A DNA stretch of 6,495 nucleotides from Oscillospiraceae bacterium (GTDB lineage Bacteria > Bacillota > Clostridia > Oscillospirales > Ruminococcaceae), in contig JAIEDJ010000289.1 in NCBI GenBank assembly GCA_029068025.1, positions 1-6,495 on the forward strand, in the 5' to 3' direction. Each line of letters begins with the position of its first letter. The stretch's first letter is position 1. The notes beneath the pieces were generated by a model. It did not search any database, was not told the origin of the DNA, and worked only from the letters and a program-made list of their open reading frames with translations. The translations under genes were made by a program, and so were the position numbers. Shown here one piece after another: positions 5,823 through 6,495 of this stretch.

Positions 5823-6194
5823 TCATTCCTCCAATGCAAATTTTACCATTTCGAGAACCTCTTCCCCGCTCAGCCTGCAGGACTTTGACAGCCGTATGAT
5901 CTCGTCAATGTGCTCCTCGATCTGCTTGAGATTTTCCTCGCGAAGCAGCTCGACGTTTTTCGGAGCGACATAGCAGCCCTTAGCCCGCACAGTGTAGATA
6001 AATCCCTCGCTTTCGAGCTTTTCATACGAGCGCTTTGTCGTAATAAAACTGATCTTGAGATCCTTAGCCAGCCCACGTATCGACGGAAGCATTTCGTTCT
6101 CGCTGAGCTCCCCGCTGATGATCTGGCTCTTTATCTGCTCGTAGATCTGATCATAAATCGGCACAGGGCTTTTGTTGTCTATAAATATGTTCAG
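5823..6194 (-). CDS. GntR-family (YtrA subfamily) transcriptional repressor, apparent CTG start
   Basis: The 123-residue protein has an N-terminal winged helix: PVPIYDQIYEQIKSQI at 10-25, then LPSIRGLAKDL at 36-46, the recognition-helix region ISFITTKRSYEKLESEGFI at 48-66, and the wing ending GCYVAP at 73-78. It has only a short helical C-terminal part (about 82-120) and no large ligand domain, which defines the YtrA subgroup of ABC-transporter regulators. No ATG, GTG or TTG gives the expected N-terminus. A CTG at 6194-6192 follows GGAGGTGA by six bases and yields MNIFIDNKSPVPIY, the family's usual opening. A GTG at 6164-6162 would lose ten residues and has no ribosome-binding site. It is first in the operon with the transporter genes and probably represses its own promoter through the repeats upstream. 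The effector is unknown. Confidence 0.85.
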   Translation of the reverse strand: MNIFIDNKSPVPIYDQIYEQIKSQIISGELSENEMLPSIRGLAKDLKISFITTKRSYEKLESEGFIYTVRAKGCYVAPKNVELLREENLKQIEEHIDEIIRLSKSCRLSGEEVLEMVKFALEE

Positions 6195-6200
6195 ATGATC

Positions 6201-6208
6201 TCACCTCC
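6201..6208 (-). promoter_or_regulatory. Ribosome-binding site fixing the gntR start
   Basis: GGAGGTGA on the - strand is a perfect eight-base anti-SD match and sits six bases before the CTG at 6194. Its own TGA is an in-frame stop for gntR. Initiation must therefore occur between it and the body of the protein, and the only start-like codon at normal spacing is CTG. Confidence 0.75.
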
Positions 6209-6212
6209 CGCA

Positions 6213-6262
6213 GCACTGTGTATAAACTGTATATAAACTGTATAATTATATTATATACAGTT
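6213..6262. promoter_or_regulatory. Probable operator array for the GntR regulator
   Basis: On the + strand TAAACTGTATA occurs twice back to back (6223-6233 and 6234-6244). A degenerate third copy, GCACTGTGTA, lies just before (6213-6222), so ACTGT recurs at 6215, 6226 and 6237, one helical turn apart. The last copy also forms a perfect 9-bp inverted repeat with TATACAGTT at 6254-6262, separated by 9 bases. The palindrome covers the -10 box of the gntR promoter, and the direct repeats cover the start of transcription. This layout suits repression. Assignment to this particular regulator is inferred from adjacency. Confidence 0.7.
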
Positions 6263-6278
6263 GTATCTCATTTGTCAA
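6250..6278 (-). promoter_or_regulatory. Consensus sigma-A promoter of the gntR-ABC operon
   Basis: On the - strand TTGACA (6278-6273) and TATAAT (6255-6250) are perfect consensus boxes with the optimal 17-base spacer. Transcription should start near 6243, giving a leader of about 50 bases. A second TATAAT at 6250-6245 overlaps it. An intrinsically strong promoter like this usually needs a repressor, consistent with the overlapping repeats. Confidence 0.88.
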
Positions 6279-6315
6279 GTGTTTTTTAAAAAAATTTTAG
6301 AATTTTAACCACCTC

Positions 6316-6344
6316 TTGACAAATCCCCCTCATTTGTGTATAAT
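6316..6344 (+). promoter_or_regulatory. Consensus sigma-A promoter of the rightward gene
   Basis: TTGACA (6316-6321) and TATAAT (6339-6344) are perfect consensus boxes with a 17-base spacer. Transcription should begin near 6351, about 43 bases before the ATG at 6394. The stretch just upstream (6280-6308) is almost entirely A and T and may serve as an UP element for this and the opposite promoter. Confidence 0.88.
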
Positions 6345-6393
6345 ATATAGTAATCTTTCGATTTTTCGATATTATTCCGCAAGAGGTGAGTCT

Positions 6394-6495
6394 ATGAACC
6401 TGTTAGTCAAGCTGTTGAAGCTCATCTTCAACCGAACCACCGTGTGCGTTATCGGTATACTGATCCAGGTCGGATACCTGATATCGCTGTTCTGG
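6394..6495 (+). CDS. Probable cardiolipin synthase, N-terminal fragment (runs off the window)
   Basis: Only 34 codons are present. MNLLVKLLKLIFNRTTVCVI, followed by a continuous hydrophobic stretch ending ISLFW, is an amphipathic/basic start leading into a first membrane helix. It resembles the opening of clostridial phospholipase D-type cardiolipin synthases, which join two phosphatidylglycerols into cardiolipin at the membrane. The HKD catalytic motifs lie beyond the edge, so the call rests on style and is tentative; another membrane protein is possible. The start is well supported: AGAGGTGA (6382-6389) precedes it by four bases, and a consensus promoter lies upstream. Confidence 0.5.
   Translation, partial: MNLLVKLLKLIFNRTTVCVIGILIQVGYLISLFW

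Noticed and set aside
5515..5973. Open frame of 152 codons on the + strand opposite the ATPase and gntR
   Set aside because: It is antisense to two well-supported genes, has low-complexity Ser/Pro/Arg-rich content, and shows no ribosome-binding site or recognisable motif.
6162..6164. GTG start for the GntR regulator
   Set aside because: There is no ribosome-binding site upstream, and the ten residues before it match the normal family N-terminus.
6213..6262. CRISPR or mobile-element terminal repeats
   Set aside because: The units are 10-11 bp, contiguous without spacers, and sit on a promoter; there is no transposase and no cas gene. An operator explains them better.

Overview
The window reads as chromosomal DNA of a low-to-moderate GC Gram-positive of the Clostridia, most likely a gut Oscillospiraceae/Ruminococcus-type bacterium. 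This rests on clostridial Shine-Dalgarno sequences, near-consensus sigma-A and sigma-E promoters, and the sporulation/division gene order. The species assignment is an inference from protein style; no rRNA gene is present.

Left block, 1-4350, all on the + strand. In order it holds a SpoVB/MurJ-like flippase cut by the left edge, mazG, an HU gene, an S4-domain rqcP (yabO), yabP, yabQ and divIC. This matches the Bacillus subtilis yabM-yabN-yabO-yabP-yabQ-divIC neighbourhood, with an HU gene inserted and without the methylase domain that B. subtilis YabN carries. The block is divided into transcription units. A hairpin precedes the HU gene, intrinsic terminators lie before and after rqcP, a good sigma-E promoter precedes yabP, and a sigma-A promoter inside yabQ can serve divIC separately. 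A strong terminator, whose loop contains the divIC stop codon, closes the block.

Right block, 4348-6194, all on the - strand. It is a compact operon, transcribed gntR (YtrA type), ABC ATPase, ABC-2 permease. Its genes are coupled by a 3-bp gap and an ATGA overlap. It meets the division block tail to tail at 4350. The repressor gene appears to start at a CTG codon placed correctly behind a near-ideal ribosome-binding site.

Divergent control region, 6195-6393. A perfect-consensus sigma-A promoter fires leftward into gntR and another fires rightward. Their -35 regions form an exact 10-bp inverted repeat around an A/T-rich core. The leftward promoter carries an array of ACTGT-type repeats at exact 11-bp spacing plus a 27-bp palindrome, a probable autorepression operator. 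The rightward gene starts at 6394 and runs off the window; its first 34 residues look like the membrane anchor of a cardiolipin synthase.

Overall this is mostly a conserved core-genome region. I see no CRISPR array, insertion sequence, phage gene or tRNA, and no novel defence-type system. The points of interest are regulatory, plus a MazG whose second domain has lost its catalytic acids.
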